Made by a program: the position numbers and the translations under genes. A model generated the notes under the pieces. It saw only the letters and a program-made list of their open reading frames with translations. It made no database searches and was not told the DNA's origin. A stretch of 64,000 nucleotides of DNA from Siphonobacter curvatus. GTDB lineage: Bacteria > Bacteroidota > Bacteroidia > Cytophagales > Spirosomataceae. The stretch lies in assembly GCF_002943425.1 (NCBI RefSeq), contig NZ_PTRA01000001.1:3162001-3226000 (forward strand), in the 5' to 3' direction. This document shows positions 39,281 through 47,747 of this stretch, piece after piece (positions within the stretch are counted from its first letter, which is position 1; every line of letters starts with the position of its first letter).

Positions 39281-39658
39281 TTAGTCCAACTGCGGGGGTG
39301 GACTAATCAAAACGCCATCAATGGATTGATAATGGCTGCAATACTGAAATAAACCGGCTTGTTTGAGAAGAATCAGCCAGAAACGCCGGGACTGAGCAGT
39401 TAATAGAGCAGCGTCGAGGTGATGGAAGTCGGAAACGTGGTGGCTTTGCTCTTCCCGAGAATCGGTATCCCAGTGTTCATCATCTGGCGTACTGTCACTC
39501 TTCCAATACCGGATTTTTTTCTTACAATCCGGATCTTTGTCTGCCATAAAAGTAGAAGTATTTCTTTCTAAAGTACAATTATTTTCCACCCAGAAAGGTA
39601 AGGCATAGGCGGAGGTACCTAGTAGAAAAAATACCATCAAACAGAGATACATTCGCAT
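39281..39658 (-). CDS. Small secreted His-containing protein of the metal-efflux operon
   Basis: 125 residues from the ATG at 39656-39658 (a TTG six codons upstream is in frame). Signal peptide to about TSAYA. The mature part has Cys residues (ENNCTLE, PDCKKK), an acidic region (DDEHWDTDSREEQ) and a His cluster (SHHVSDFHHLD) that could bind metal. It precedes the pump gene by 104 bases in the same direction, where Bacteroidota efflux operons often have a small exported protein. No family recognised; metal binding is inference. Confidence 0.6.
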   Translation of the reverse strand: MRMYLCLMVFFLLGTSAYALPFWVENNCTLERNTSTFMADKDPDCKKKIRYWKSDSTPDDEHWDTDSREEQSHHVSDFHHLDAALLTAQSRRFWLILLKQAGLFQYCSHYQSIDGVLISPPPQLD

Positions 39659-39846
39659 TATTATTCTGTTTGTCAACTTCTCTTTAACTAAAATCTGGCT
39701 ATTAACTACTTCAAAGGAATTAAATTTTAATTAGAATTTCAAGTTATAAAGCGGATAAAATACAATTTCAAAAGGTATTTGCGACCAATCAGGGGATTTT
39801 AGATAGCTAGCTACTGGAGCTATCAAGCCGATAGGTGGGAGCACAA

Positions 39847-39879
39847 AAAAACGGGAAGAGCCAGGCTCTTCCCGTTTTT
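39847..39879 (-). terminator. Terminator of the trehalose synthase/phosphatase gene
   Basis: Perfect 15-base arms (AAAAACGGGAAGAGC and complement) with a CAG loop; 20 bases after the stop. Confidence 0.93.
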
Positions 39880-39898
39880 ACCACCGTCTGAGGTTCCT

Positions 39899-42157
39899 TT
39901 AAGCAGAAGCCAGATGGGGATTAGGTGTTAATTCTACATTAGGCGGTGTATCCATGCTGGTGAAGCGTTGCAGGAAGCTCAATACAGCTCCCGTATCCGG
40001 CAGACTATAGCGAGCCAGCGTTTTCTGCTGCCCTACTTTAATCGTAATGGCCCGGTCGGCAAGCGTCCGGAACATGTCTTCGTCCGTACGGTCATCACCA
40101 ATAGCCAGGATAAAATCATACTGATCATCCGAGGCTAAACGGCTGGCGACGCTTCCTTTGTCTACCCCGGTCACCCGTACCTCTACGACCTTGTTTCCAT
40201 CAATTACCTGTAGCTGATGGCCCGTTAGTCCATGTAAGGTATCAATGAGCTCACGAGACTGGGCAAAACCCAGATCGGCTCCGGTATTGCGATAATGCCA
40301 AGCTAGGGAATGCGTTTTTTCCTCCACGAAGGTACCGGGACAACGTTGTACGGCCAGATTCATGGCCTGCTGAATATTGCTTCGCCATTCGGGAAGAAAA
40401 GCTTCCGGGTTTTCCTGCCAGTTTCCATCCGGCAATCGTACCGCCGCTCCGTGTTCGGCAACTAGCTGAATCGAGAGCGATCCAAACCAGTTTTCCAGCG
40501 TCTTTTTATCCCGACCGCTAATGATGACAATACGGTTTTGGGGTACGTTGGCCAGCTCGCTCAGCAGCTCAATTACTCGTTCACTGGGTCGGGCTAAATC
40601 TGGAAACTTAGCAAAGGGAACTAGCGTACCGTCGTAGTCCAGCAATAAAAGCCGCTTTTGGGCTTTTTGATAATTATCCATAAGTTCTTTGCGTAATGCC
40701 ACATTCAGCAGGCGTACTTCCCACTGATTTTGCTGGGCTTTAGCATTAAATAATTGGGTTAAAAAATCATCCGCCCACTGGACCACGTCATATTCCCGAA
40801 TACGGGTTTGCATGCGTTTGATTCGCTCAGCCTGCGTTTTAACGGGCATGGACAAAGCTTCTTCAATAGCTAAAGCCATCCCTACCCGATCCGTAGGATT
40901 GATTAGTAAAGCCTCGCCTAATTCAGCGGCGGCTCCGGCTACTTCACTGAGAATCAACACTCCTTGTTCGTCCTGGCGGGAGGCGATAAATTCTTTGGCT
41001 ACTAGATTCATACCATCCCGAATTGGGGTGATTAATGCCACATCGCAGGCCGTGTAGTACGCACACAGTTGCTCAAAGGAAAGGCTGCGATACTGATAGA
41101 CCAGCGGCTGCCAACTGACCGTAGCAAAACGTCCATTGATCCGACCGATGTTTTCTTCAATCATCTGCTTGCGTTCCCCGTACGAAGTGATTTCGCTACG
41201 GGAGGGTACTACGACCATGACAAAATTGATCTTGCCATGCCATTCCGGGTGATTTTCCAGGAACTTTTCGTACCCCTGTAGGCGGTTCAAAACGCCTTTC
41301 GTATAGTCAAGCCGATCCACCGAAAAGAGAAGTTTATTTCCCTGTAACTGCTGATGAATGGCTTCCCGCTCGGCCATAACACCGGGCAGACGGTAAGAGG
41401 AGTTGAACCGCTCGTAATCAATACTAATGGGAAAAAGATCAACGCGTACCGGGCGATTGGGAATCTGCACAAAACGTAGTTTGCTTTCAATACCTAACAG
41501 CCGTTGAACCGATTTCTCGAAATGCTGTACGTAATCGTTGGTATGGAACCCAATAAGGTCGGCTCCCAGCATTCCTTGTAGTAATCCTTCCCGCCAGCGG
41601 TTGGGCAACATGCGATAAACCTCAAATGATGGAAAAGGAATGTGCAGGAAGAAACCAATGGTTGCTTCCGGGCAACGCTCCCGCAGCATGGCCGGTAATA
41701 ACATCAAGTGGTAATCCTGTACCCATAGGACATCGTCAGGTTGATATAATTCGGCCAGACGATCCGCAAACACGGTGTTTGCCTGTTGATACGCCTGCCA
41801 ATTGGGTTCTTTAAATTCAGCAAATGATGGAAAATAATGGAAGAGTGGCCAGATGGTTGAATTGGAAAGACCGTTGTAAAAACCATCATTCACATCATCA
41901 TCGAGCCAAAGTGGCTCAATTTTAAACGTCCCGGTTGAACGTTTACTTTGTTGAAATTCTTCCCAAAGCTCGCGACTAAAATCAGCGTTGCCCACCCATA
42001 CTACTTCGTCGGGTTCAAAGGAAGAGCGGTCCTGAGCTTGTAGATAACTTTTTAATGCGGTAGCGAGGCCACCCGCACTTTCCAGCAATTGTACGGTTGA
42101 TTCCTGCCGTACTAACTGAATGGGTAATCGATTGGAAATTATGAAAAGTCGTTTCAT
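39899..42157 (-). CDS. Bifunctional trehalose-6-phosphate synthase/phosphatase
   Basis: 752 residues from the ATG at 42155-42157. The N-terminal about 480 residues are a GT20 glycosyltransferase (OtsA): IISNRLPIQL, WVQDYHLMLLPAMLRE, GFHTNDYVQHF, VDRLDYTKGVLNRL and the DGMNLVAKEFIASR nucleotide-sugar segment. The C-terminal part is an HAD phosphatase (OtsB) with nucleophile motif LLLDYDGTLVPFA and the late GDDRTDEDMF. Together they make trehalose from UDP-glucose and glucose-6-phosphate in one chain, for osmotic and desiccation protection. Fusions of this order are common in Bacteroidota. Confidence 0.95.
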   Translation of the reverse strand: MKRLFIISNRLPIQLVRQESTVQLLESAGGLATALKSYLQAQDRSSFEPDEVVWVGNADFSRELWEEFQQSKRSTGTFKIEPLWLDDDVNDGFYNGLSNSTIWPLFHYFPSFAEFKEPNWQAYQQANTVFADRLAELYQPDDVLWVQDYHLMLLPAMLRERCPEATIGFFLHIPFPSFEVYRMLPNRWREGLLQGMLGADLIGFHTNDYVQHFEKSVQRLLGIESKLRFVQIPNRPVRVDLFPISIDYERFNSSYRLPGVMAEREAIHQQLQGNKLLFSVDRLDYTKGVLNRLQGYEKFLENHPEWHGKINFVMVVVPSRSEITSYGERKQMIEENIGRINGRFATVSWQPLVYQYRSLSFEQLCAYYTACDVALITPIRDGMNLVAKEFIASRQDEQGVLILSEVAGAAAELGEALLINPTDRVGMALAIEEALSMPVKTQAERIKRMQTRIREYDVVQWADDFLTQLFNAKAQQNQWEVRLLNVALRKELMDNYQKAQKRLLLLDYDGTLVPFAKFPDLARPSERVIELLSELANVPQNRIVIISGRDKKTLENWFGSLSIQLVAEHGAAVRLPDGNWQENPEAFLPEWRSNIQQAMNLAVQRCPGTFVEEKTHSLAWHYRNTGADLGFAQSRELIDTLHGLTGHQLQVIDGNKVVEVRVTGVDKGSVASRLASDDQYDFILAIGDDRTDEDMFRTLADRAITIKVGQQKTLARYSLPDTGAVLSFLQRFTSMDTPPNVELTPNPHLASA

Positions 42158-42383
42158 AGAGTTCGGTGGCAGATTCATAGGCATTCCTTACAAAAACCCG
42201 CCCTAGGAGTGACGAAACGGCTGGGCTGGGGAAAAACGAGGAATAGACTTCCGGTTTTTCCAGACATTGAGCGACGACAGTCTTCCCGAGGAATGCATGC
42301 TCAACCCTTCAAAAGAACAGGTATACGCATCTCAAAACGGGAAGATAACCGCGAACGCAACGGCTCGTTTCAGAAAATAAAAG

Positions 42384-42418
42384 GGTCCTTTCGATGAAAA
42401 AATCGTCTGGTTCGGACC
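42384..42418 (-). terminator. Possible terminator of the 53-residue membrane protein
   Basis: GGTCC (42384-42388) pairs with GGACC (42414-42418) with an inner CGAT/ATCG pair; the minus strand continues CTTTTATTTT. Lies about 27 bases after the small gene's stop. Confidence 0.45.
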
Positions 42419-42444
42419 AAATAGGAAGCGAAAGAAGGAAGCAG

Positions 42445-42606
42445 TTAAGCGATTCCTCCCATTATAAGCAGGTAAGCAATGCCGGCGACTAAGGTACCAA
42501 TGCCAAACAAAGGAGCATTTTCAAAATTCGGCAACAAGCGAAGATGACGTAATTTGCGACGGCGGAGCCTTGACCAGGCTAATACATGAATGGGTTCTAC
42601 TATCAT
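42445..42606 (-). CDS. Small membrane protein, 53 residues
   Basis: ATG at 42604-42606, TAA at 42445-42447. The N-terminal half is strongly basic (SRLRRRKLRHLRLL), followed by one hydrophobic helix (APLFGIGTLVAGIAYLLIMGG). By the positive-inside rule the N terminus faces the cytoplasm. No family recognised. A possible terminator follows. It lies between the divergent otsAB and DUF952 genes, in a stretch that otherwise has no gene. Confidence 0.55.
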   Translation of the reverse strand: MIVEPIHVLAWSRLRRRKLRHLRLLPNFENAPLFGIGTLVAGIAYLLIMGGIA

Positions 42607-42848
42607 GGTCTAACTGGTTTGGTGCTGAACAAACGTAGGCATGAAGCCTTAGGCTGAGCTTAATGAATCATTAAAAACTACTTAAGGCGTCAAGCGGGCA
42701 TTCCAGATTGTATAATAATTAATGAATAATTATATAACAACTTAGGAATACCATGCCATACTATACGTCATCCGTCAAAAAATAATAATTTATCCAATCG
42801 GCTGGTTTAGTAGCTCTTTAGCTATCCAGCCTTACATCTTTACTGCTT
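42607..42848. other. AT-rich region upstream of DUF952 gene
   Basis: Contains the repeated AATAATT-AATG-AATAATT around 42715-42735 in a very AT-rich stretch. Should carry promoters for the divergent small membrane protein and DUF952 genes. No further feature seen. Confidence 0.35.
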
Positions 42849-43148
42849 ATGTTCTATCATATCGTTCAGCCAGCTTATTGGTCAACTCTAGAGGAAGCAA
42901 CGCCCTACACACCCGAAACCTTTGCCGCAGAAGGGTTCATTCACCTGAGTACGCAGGAACAGGTAGCGGGTGTACTGGAACGCTATTATGCGGGTGTGCG
43001 ACCTTTACTCCTATTACACCTGGACGAAACCCGGTTTTCAGCCCCTTTACGCTACGAAGCCTCTACCGGGGGCGAACTCTTCCCTCATCTATACGGTCCG
43101 CTCAACCGGGATGCGATTGTACAGATTGAGACCTTGCCAGAGGTTTAG
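42849..43148 (+). CDS. DUF952 family protein
   Basis: 99 residues, cytoplasmic. The whole chain matches DUF952: YHIVQPAYW at the start, AAEGFIHLSTQEQVAGVLERYY in the middle and GGELFPHLYGPLNRDAIVQI near the end. The fold is related to ADP-ribosyl or glutathione-dependent-like folds in some annotations, but no activity is established. Precedes the Gfo/Idh gene by 45 bases in the same direction, possibly one transcript. Confidence 0.9.
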   Translation: MFYHIVQPAYWSTLEEATPYTPETFAAEGFIHLSTQEQVAGVLERYYAGVRPLLLLHLDETRFSAPLRYEASTGGELFPHLYGPLNRDAIVQIETLPEV

Positions 43149-43193
43149 CGGTACAGGTTTTTTGGGATTAAGACTGAAACAACCTTCCAGTCA

Positions 43194-44312
43194 ATGCAAT
43201 CGCTTCCCTACGAAACTCTCCGCCTCGGCGTTATTGGCATGGGCGGATTTGGGCTATTTGCTACCCAACACTTCTTACAGGTTCCTGATACCCAACTTAT
43301 TGCTATTGCCGGCACCTTCCGCGAACAGGCAAAACAGGCCGCTCGCCGGTTTAAAGCCGATCTGCTGGAAACACCCGAAGAATTAGCAACCCGTACGGAT
43401 GTAGATGTCATTTATCTGGCTACGCCTCCTTCCCTGCACTATGAACAGGCCATGCTTTGTCTGCGAAACGGCAAGCACGTCATTTGTGAAAAACCACTGG
43501 CACTCACGCCCGACCAGGGCAGGGAAATGCTGGCACTCGCTAAAGAACGGGGTCTAGTCATTATTACCAATCTGATGCAACGGTACAATCCCATGATTGG
43601 CCGGGTTCAACAGATCATCAAGCGTAATTTACTGGGAAAACCCATTCACGGTTTCTTTGAAAACTACGCCAGCGACGAAGGCCTGGCTCCTACCCACTGG
43701 TTCTGGAATCGGGAGATTAGTGGCGGTATTTTCATCGAACACGCCGTTCACTTTTTCGATTTGTTTGAATACTGGCTGGGAGCCGGAACGGTCGTGGCCG
43801 CCCAACGGGTCTTACGGCCCGAAAGCGGTATTGAAGAACAGGTACAAGCCATTGTGAAATACGAAAACGACATACTCGTTAATTTTTACCACGGCTTCAC
43901 GCAGCCGGGCCGCTTAGACCGTCAGGAATTACGAATCGTATTTGAGCACGGAGATATTACGCTCGAAGAATGGGTACCTACCCGACTGACGTTGCGGGGC
44001 ATTGTCAACGAAGAACAAACCCAGCAGTTACTCGACATTTTCCCGGGAGCCCGACTGGATATTTCGGCCTCCTACGGCGGTCCGGATCGGCAACAGCGTG
44101 GTCGCCATAAAGACATTGAAGCGTTCCAAAAAATAGAGCTTCATTTCGGAGATCAAACCAACAAGCAACACCTCTACGGAGATTTGCTCCGGGATTTCTT
44201 CACCGAGCAATCGGACTATCTGCGGGGTCGCGTTACCAAGCGAAAAAGTACGGAAGAAAATGGGTTACGTTCCCTGGAATTAGCGTATCAGGCTAGTCAG
44301 ATGGCCCAATAG
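43194..44312 (+). CDS. Gfo/Idh/MocA family oxidoreductase
   Basis: 372 residues. N-terminal Rossmann domain with LGVIGMGGFGLFATQHF, then DVIYLATPPSLHYEQAM and the catalytic-loop CEKPLALT (lysine of the EKP motif). The C-terminal alpha/beta domain has GGIFIEHAVHFFDLFEYWLG, with the His typical of the substrate site. NAD(P)-dependent sugar or cyclitol dehydrogenase or reductase; the exact substrate cannot be told. Confidence 0.93.
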   Translation: MQSLPYETLRLGVIGMGGFGLFATQHFLQVPDTQLIAIAGTFREQAKQAARRFKADLLETPEELATRTDVDVIYLATPPSLHYEQAMLCLRNGKHVICEKPLALTPDQGREMLALAKERGLVIITNLMQRYNPMIGRVQQIIKRNLLGKPIHGFFENYASDEGLAPTHWFWNREISGGIFIEHAVHFFDLFEYWLGAGTVVAAQRVLRPESGIEEQVQAIVKYENDILVNFYHGFTQPGRLDRQELRIVFEHGDITLEEWVPTRLTLRGIVNEEQTQQLLDIFPGARLDISASYGGPDRQQRGRHKDIEAFQKIELHFGDQTNKQHLYGDLLRDFFTEQSDYLRGRVTKRKSTEENGLRSLELAYQASQMAQ

Positions 44313-44317
44313 TCAAG

Positions 44318-44357
44318 AAAAAGCCCCGAACACTCAAAAAGGGTTTGGGGCTTTTTT
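44318..44357. terminator. Bidirectional terminator between convergent genes
   Basis: Ten-base arms AAAAAGCCCC/GGGGCTTTTT, partly extended by GAAC/GTTT inside, T run on the plus strand. Confidence 0.85.
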
Positions 44358-44387
44358 ATAAGATTGCTTACGCCGAAGGGAGCTACG

Positions 44388-45467
44388 CTATTCTTCATCC
44401 AGTTTCGGATAATCCGTGTATCCTTTTTCACCAGGCGAATAGAAAGTACTGGGATCGCCTTCGGCCAGCGGAGCTTCCTGCTCGAAACGTTCGGGTAAAT
44501 CCGGATTCGCGATAAATGGGGTTCCAAATGAAATCAAATCCGCCGCTCCATTTTGCAGGTCTTCTTCCGCCCGCTCCTTTGTATAACTTCGATTCAGAAT
44601 CAGTGTACCCGGAAAAACCTGTCGTACATACTGCCGGAGGGCTGTGTACCCTTCTCCCTCGCTTGCATTAATGAGGTGAATGTAGGTCACATACTCACCC
44701 AGCTGGTCAGCCAAATAGCGATAAATTTCATCGAATTTCGGCTGATAGGGCATATCGTTCATTTCACCGTAGGGCGACAAACGAATCCCAACGCGGTCTT
44801 TCCCAATGGCTTCCGCTACCTGTCGGGCTACTTCTAAAGCAAAATGAGCGTATTTTTCGGTGGTTCCGCCGTACGCGTCTGTCCGTTGGTTGGTCGTAGG
44901 GCGAATGAACTGTTCGATCAGATACCCATTGGCTGCGTGTAGCTCAACGCCGTCAAAACCGGCGGTAATGGCATTGGTAGCCGCCTGTACAAACTCCAGA
45001 ACGGCATCGTGCACTTCGCCTTCGGTCATGGCGTAGGGTACGGGATGGGCCTGTACCCCTTCCTGATCCGTACGCATGTTACCCTTGGCCCGTACCTCCG
45101 AGGGAGCGACAATCAAGGCTCCTTCATGCATATTCAGGCGATGCGAAATACGTCCGGTATGCATGAGCTGTACAAAGATTTTCCCGCCACGGTCGTGTAC
45201 GGCTTCCGTTACTTTTCGCCAGCCTAAAATTTGCTCTTCGTTCCAGATACCGGGGATACGGGCATAGCCTTCCCCATTGATGGAAGGGCTGGTTCCTTCC
45301 GTAATAATCAGTCCCGCCGATGCCCGCTGAGCATAGTATAGAGCCATGTGTTCGGTAGGAATATGGTCGACACTGGCCCGGTTTCGCGTCATGGGAGCCA
45401 TAACGATGCGATTATTCAGGCTTAAATCTCCCAGCGTCAGGGGCGTAAACAAGCGTAAATCACTCAT
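44388..45467 (-). CDS. Old Yellow Enzyme-type alkene reductase
   Basis: 359 residues. FMN-dependent NAD(P)H reductase of activated alkenes (NemA-like). Visible: LFTPLTLGDLSLNNRIVMAPMTRNRA at the start, the substrate-binding HAAN motif (VELHAANGYLIEQFIRP), TNQRTDAYGGTTEKYAHFALEV, and the C-terminal phosphate-binding SFGTPFIANPDLPER. Likely detoxifies electrophiles. Divergent from the GNAT gene. Confidence 0.95.
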   Translation of the reverse strand: MSDLRLFTPLTLGDLSLNNRIVMAPMTRNRASVDHIPTEHMALYYAQRASAGLIITEGTSPSINGEGYARIPGIWNEEQILGWRKVTEAVHDRGGKIFVQLMHTGRISHRLNMHEGALIVAPSEVRAKGNMRTDQEGVQAHPVPYAMTEGEVHDAVLEFVQAATNAITAGFDGVELHAANGYLIEQFIRPTTNQRTDAYGGTTEKYAHFALEVARQVAEAIGKDRVGIRLSPYGEMNDMPYQPKFDEIYRYLADQLGEYVTYIHLINASEGEGYTALRQYVRQVFPGTLILNRSYTKERAEEDLQNGAADLISFGTPFIANPDLPERFEQEAPLAEGDPSTFYSPGEKGYTDYPKLDEE

Positions 45468-45564
45468 AAAAACGATAGGATTACGGGCTATTCTTTGAAA
45501 AAGAATCGAACTTTTATTCTTTTAATTGATTTTTACGCCTGATTTCACCTGTCTCTGTCTTGCG

Positions 45565-46065
45565 ATGCACATTCACATTCGAACGCTTATACCCGAAGAC
45601 GAAATAGCTTTGGCATTCCTAGCTAATAACCGTTCGATTTATGATAATGTTCGAGATATTTTTCCGCATCCGTATACCCTTGATCATGCTCGGGCATGGA
45701 TTGATTATGGCCGCAGTCAGCCGACGCTAAATGCCGCTATTACAGTCGATAATTGTTTTGCTGGTTGCGTAGGGCTGATTCCGGGACAGGATATTCACCG
45801 GGTAAGTGCAGAAATTGGGTATTGGTTAGGCGAGCCTTTCTGGGGGAAAGGTATCATGACAACGGCCCTTGACTTGTGGGTACAGCAGATCTGGCAGACG
45901 TTCCCGGAGGTACACCGCTTATGGGCTGGCGTTTTTGCATTCAATACAGCCTCAATGCGGGTACTGGAGAAAGTGGGTTTTGAGAAAGAAGCGGTTTTAA
46001 AACAGGCTATGATTAAAAATCAGGTATTGGTTGATGAACACCTCTACAGTCTCCGCCGCTCCTGA
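45565..46065 (+). CDS. GNAT N-acetyltransferase (RimJ/RimL-type)
   Basis: 166 residues from the ATG at 45565; an upstream in-frame ATG adds 13 residues. Opening IHIRTLIPEDEIALAFLANN, then IGYWLGEPFWGKGIMTTALDLWVQQ carrying the acetyl-CoA loop, and NTASMRVLEKVGFEKEAVLKQA, the standard end of this GNAT branch. Target may be a ribosomal protein N terminus or a small molecule. Confidence 0.92.
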   Translation: MHIHIRTLIPEDEIALAFLANNRSIYDNVRDIFPHPYTLDHARAWIDYGRSQPTLNAAITVDNCFAGCVGLIPGQDIHRVSAEIGYWLGEPFWGKGIMTTALDLWVQQIWQTFPEVHRLWAGVFAFNTASMRVLEKVGFEKEAVLKQAMIKNQVLVDEHLYSLRRS

Positions 46066-46086
46066 TTTTCCTCTGCTTCGTATAAC

Positions 46087-46734
46087 CTATCGCCGATGGT
46101 TGTACACCATGAAGGCAAAGAGCAGAATCCAGAGGATATCGACAAAGTGCCAGTACAGGGTCATGAGATTCAGCTTCAGTTGATTGGGTGGATTGACGCT
46201 GTACACGTAGGCATCCAGGTATTTATGGTTCCGAAGGGCTTCCCAGAAGCTACGGGTCAGAAAGAAGAGTCCACCCAAAATATGCAGTACGTGCAGGCCG
46301 GAAATCATATAGATAAAAGCCCCAGCCGGACTTTCCTGCATTGATATACCCCGGTGCAGCATTTCATTCCATCCGATCATCTGCAGTACGACAAAGGTTA
46401 CTCCCAGAGCCAGCGTTAACCCGAGCATGATTCGGTAATTTAGAAAATGTTCTTTTCTAAAGGCTGTTTTGGCCGAGTGAAGACTAATACTACTCAGAAG
46501 AATCACAGCGGTTGAAAGCCAGAAAATACGGGGTAAGGTCACATTATCCCACTCGGCATCCCCATGCCGCCGCAGTACGTAGGCCAACAGCACAAAAACA
46601 AAGATCAGTACACTACCTAGCATGGCCAGGCGTAACATAAATCCAAAAGGCTCGCGGCGTTTACTAAGCCAGGTCATAGATTCAGATGGACGTTTTCGGT
46701 CCCCGGCTTTTAGCTGTTTGCGTTGGTCTCTCAT
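46087..46734 (-). CDS. Cytochrome c oxidase subunit III-like protein
   Basis: 215 residues from the ATG at 46732-46734; two more ATGs lie upstream in frame. Five membrane helices and the subunit III signatures GFMLRLAMLGSVLIFV, the Glu-containing WNEMLHRGI, AFIYMISGLHVLHILGGLFFL, and the C-terminal LYWHFVDILWILLF. Subunit III supports the haem-copper oxidase core, but subunits I and II are not nearby, so this is either a solo paralogue or a displaced subunit. It follows ispE by 61 bases. Confidence 0.85.
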   Translation of the reverse strand: MRDQRKQLKAGDRKRPSESMTWLSKRREPFGFMLRLAMLGSVLIFVFVLLAYVLRRHGDAEWDNVTLPRIFWLSTAVILLSSISLHSAKTAFRKEHFLNYRIMLGLTLALGVTFVVLQMIGWNEMLHRGISMQESPAGAFIYMISGLHVLHILGGLFFLTRSFWEALRNHKYLDAYVYSVNPPNQLKLNLMTLYWHFVDILWILLFAFMVYNHRR

Positions 46735-46795
46735 GGGCATGTAAGAAATGGCGGTAACAAAACTGCCGATATGCAACTAAAAACCGTTGACTCAC

Positions 46796-47599
46796 TTATA
46801 ATTTTCCCTGCCAAGTGGTAAGCTGTGGAAACAGAGCCTCTGGTACTTCTCCTTCAAAAATCCCGTACACGGTTGAACCCGATCCCGACATACTGGCATA
46901 AGCCGCCCCGGCTTCGTAAAGTTGGCGTTTGATCTGAGCGAGCTGGGGATATTTAGGAAATAACGACTGCTCAAAATCATTCGTTATGGAGGCTTGCCAG
47001 GTATGAAGGGGTTGTTGCAATACCTGCGTCCATTGAGCCTGAGCCGGCCGTGGACGAATGCCCGCGTACGCTTCGGCAGTTGAACTATGGAGGTCTGGGT
47101 AAACCAATAGAATCGACTTTCCAGCTAAATTAAGCATGATTTCTGAAAACTCATCGCCTTTTCCAACGCAGAATTTTGCTTCGTTCCGAATAAAGAAGGC
47201 ACAATCACTGCCCAGCGGCCGAGCGTACGCTTCAAGGGCTTCCGTACTGAGCTTCAGATCAAAAAGCGTATTAAGTACTTTCAGCGTAAACGCAGCGTCG
47301 GAAGAGCCCCCTCCGAGTCCGGCCCCGATGGGTACTACTTTATGCAGGTGAATTCGTACGGGAGGCAGATCGAAATCCTTTCGCAGCTGTTCATAGGCCC
47401 GTAAACACAGGTTGGTTGAAGTTTCACCTGGAATCGGCAAACCCGTACTGCGAAAGCTTGTTTCGGAAGCGGGCAGAATTTCGAGTACGTCACTCCAGCC
47501 TACGGGTACAAACACGGACTCCAGGTTGTGGTACCCGTCCGAGCGTTTTTCGGTAATGTATAAGCCAAGGTTAATTTTGGCGTTGGGAAAAGCAACCAT
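46796..47599 (-). CDS. ispE: 4-diphosphocytidyl-2-C-methyl-D-erythritol kinase
   Basis: 267 residues. IspE phosphorylates CDP-methylerythritol in the MEP isoprenoid pathway. GHMP-kinase features: FPNAKINLGLYITEKRSDGYHNLESVF at the start, the ATP loop PIGAGLGGGSSDAAFTL, and ASMSGSGSTVYGIFEG near the end. It begins 22 bases after the stop of the 41-residue lipoprotein gene, so it may be read from the same message as the motor operon. Confidence 0.96.
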   Translation of the reverse strand: MVAFPNAKINLGLYITEKRSDGYHNLESVFVPVGWSDVLEILPASETSFRSTGLPIPGETSTNLCLRAYEQLRKDFDLPPVRIHLHKVVPIGAGLGGGSSDAAFTLKVLNTLFDLKLSTEALEAYARPLGSDCAFFIRNEAKFCVGKGDEFSEIMLNLAGKSILLVYPDLHSSTAEAYAGIRPRPAQAQWTQVLQQPLHTWQASITNDFEQSLFPKYPQLAQIKRQLYEAGAAYASMSGSGSTVYGIFEGEVPEALFPQLTTWQGKL

Positions 47600-47621
47600 A
47601 CTAGTTTTTAAACGAAGCCGG

Positions 47622-47747
47622 CTAGGGTCTCGGTTCTTCGGCTACGCGAACCGTATCTCGGTCGTGACGGCGATTGCCACTTTTGGAACAACCGGCACAA
47701 CTCATCAGCCCCAGGCCGAGTAAGAGCAGTAAACAATAAAATTTCAT
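47622..47747 (-). CDS. Micro-lipoprotein, 41 residues, last gene of the tubulin-actin-motor operon
   Basis: ATG at 47745-47747, TAG at 47622-47624. The sequence starts MKFYCLLLLLGLGLMSC, a full lipoprotein signal with lipobox LMSC (Cys 17), followed by a second Cys and a short charged tail rich in Arg and Asp (SGNRRHDRDTVRVAEEPRP). The start overlaps the upstream stop as ATGA, the classic translational-coupling arrangement, which strongly supports a real gene. It may be an envelope anchor or small regulator of the motor; this is inference. Confidence 0.7.
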   Translation of the reverse strand: MKFYCLLLLLGLGLMSCAGCSKSGNRRHDRDTVRVAEEPRP

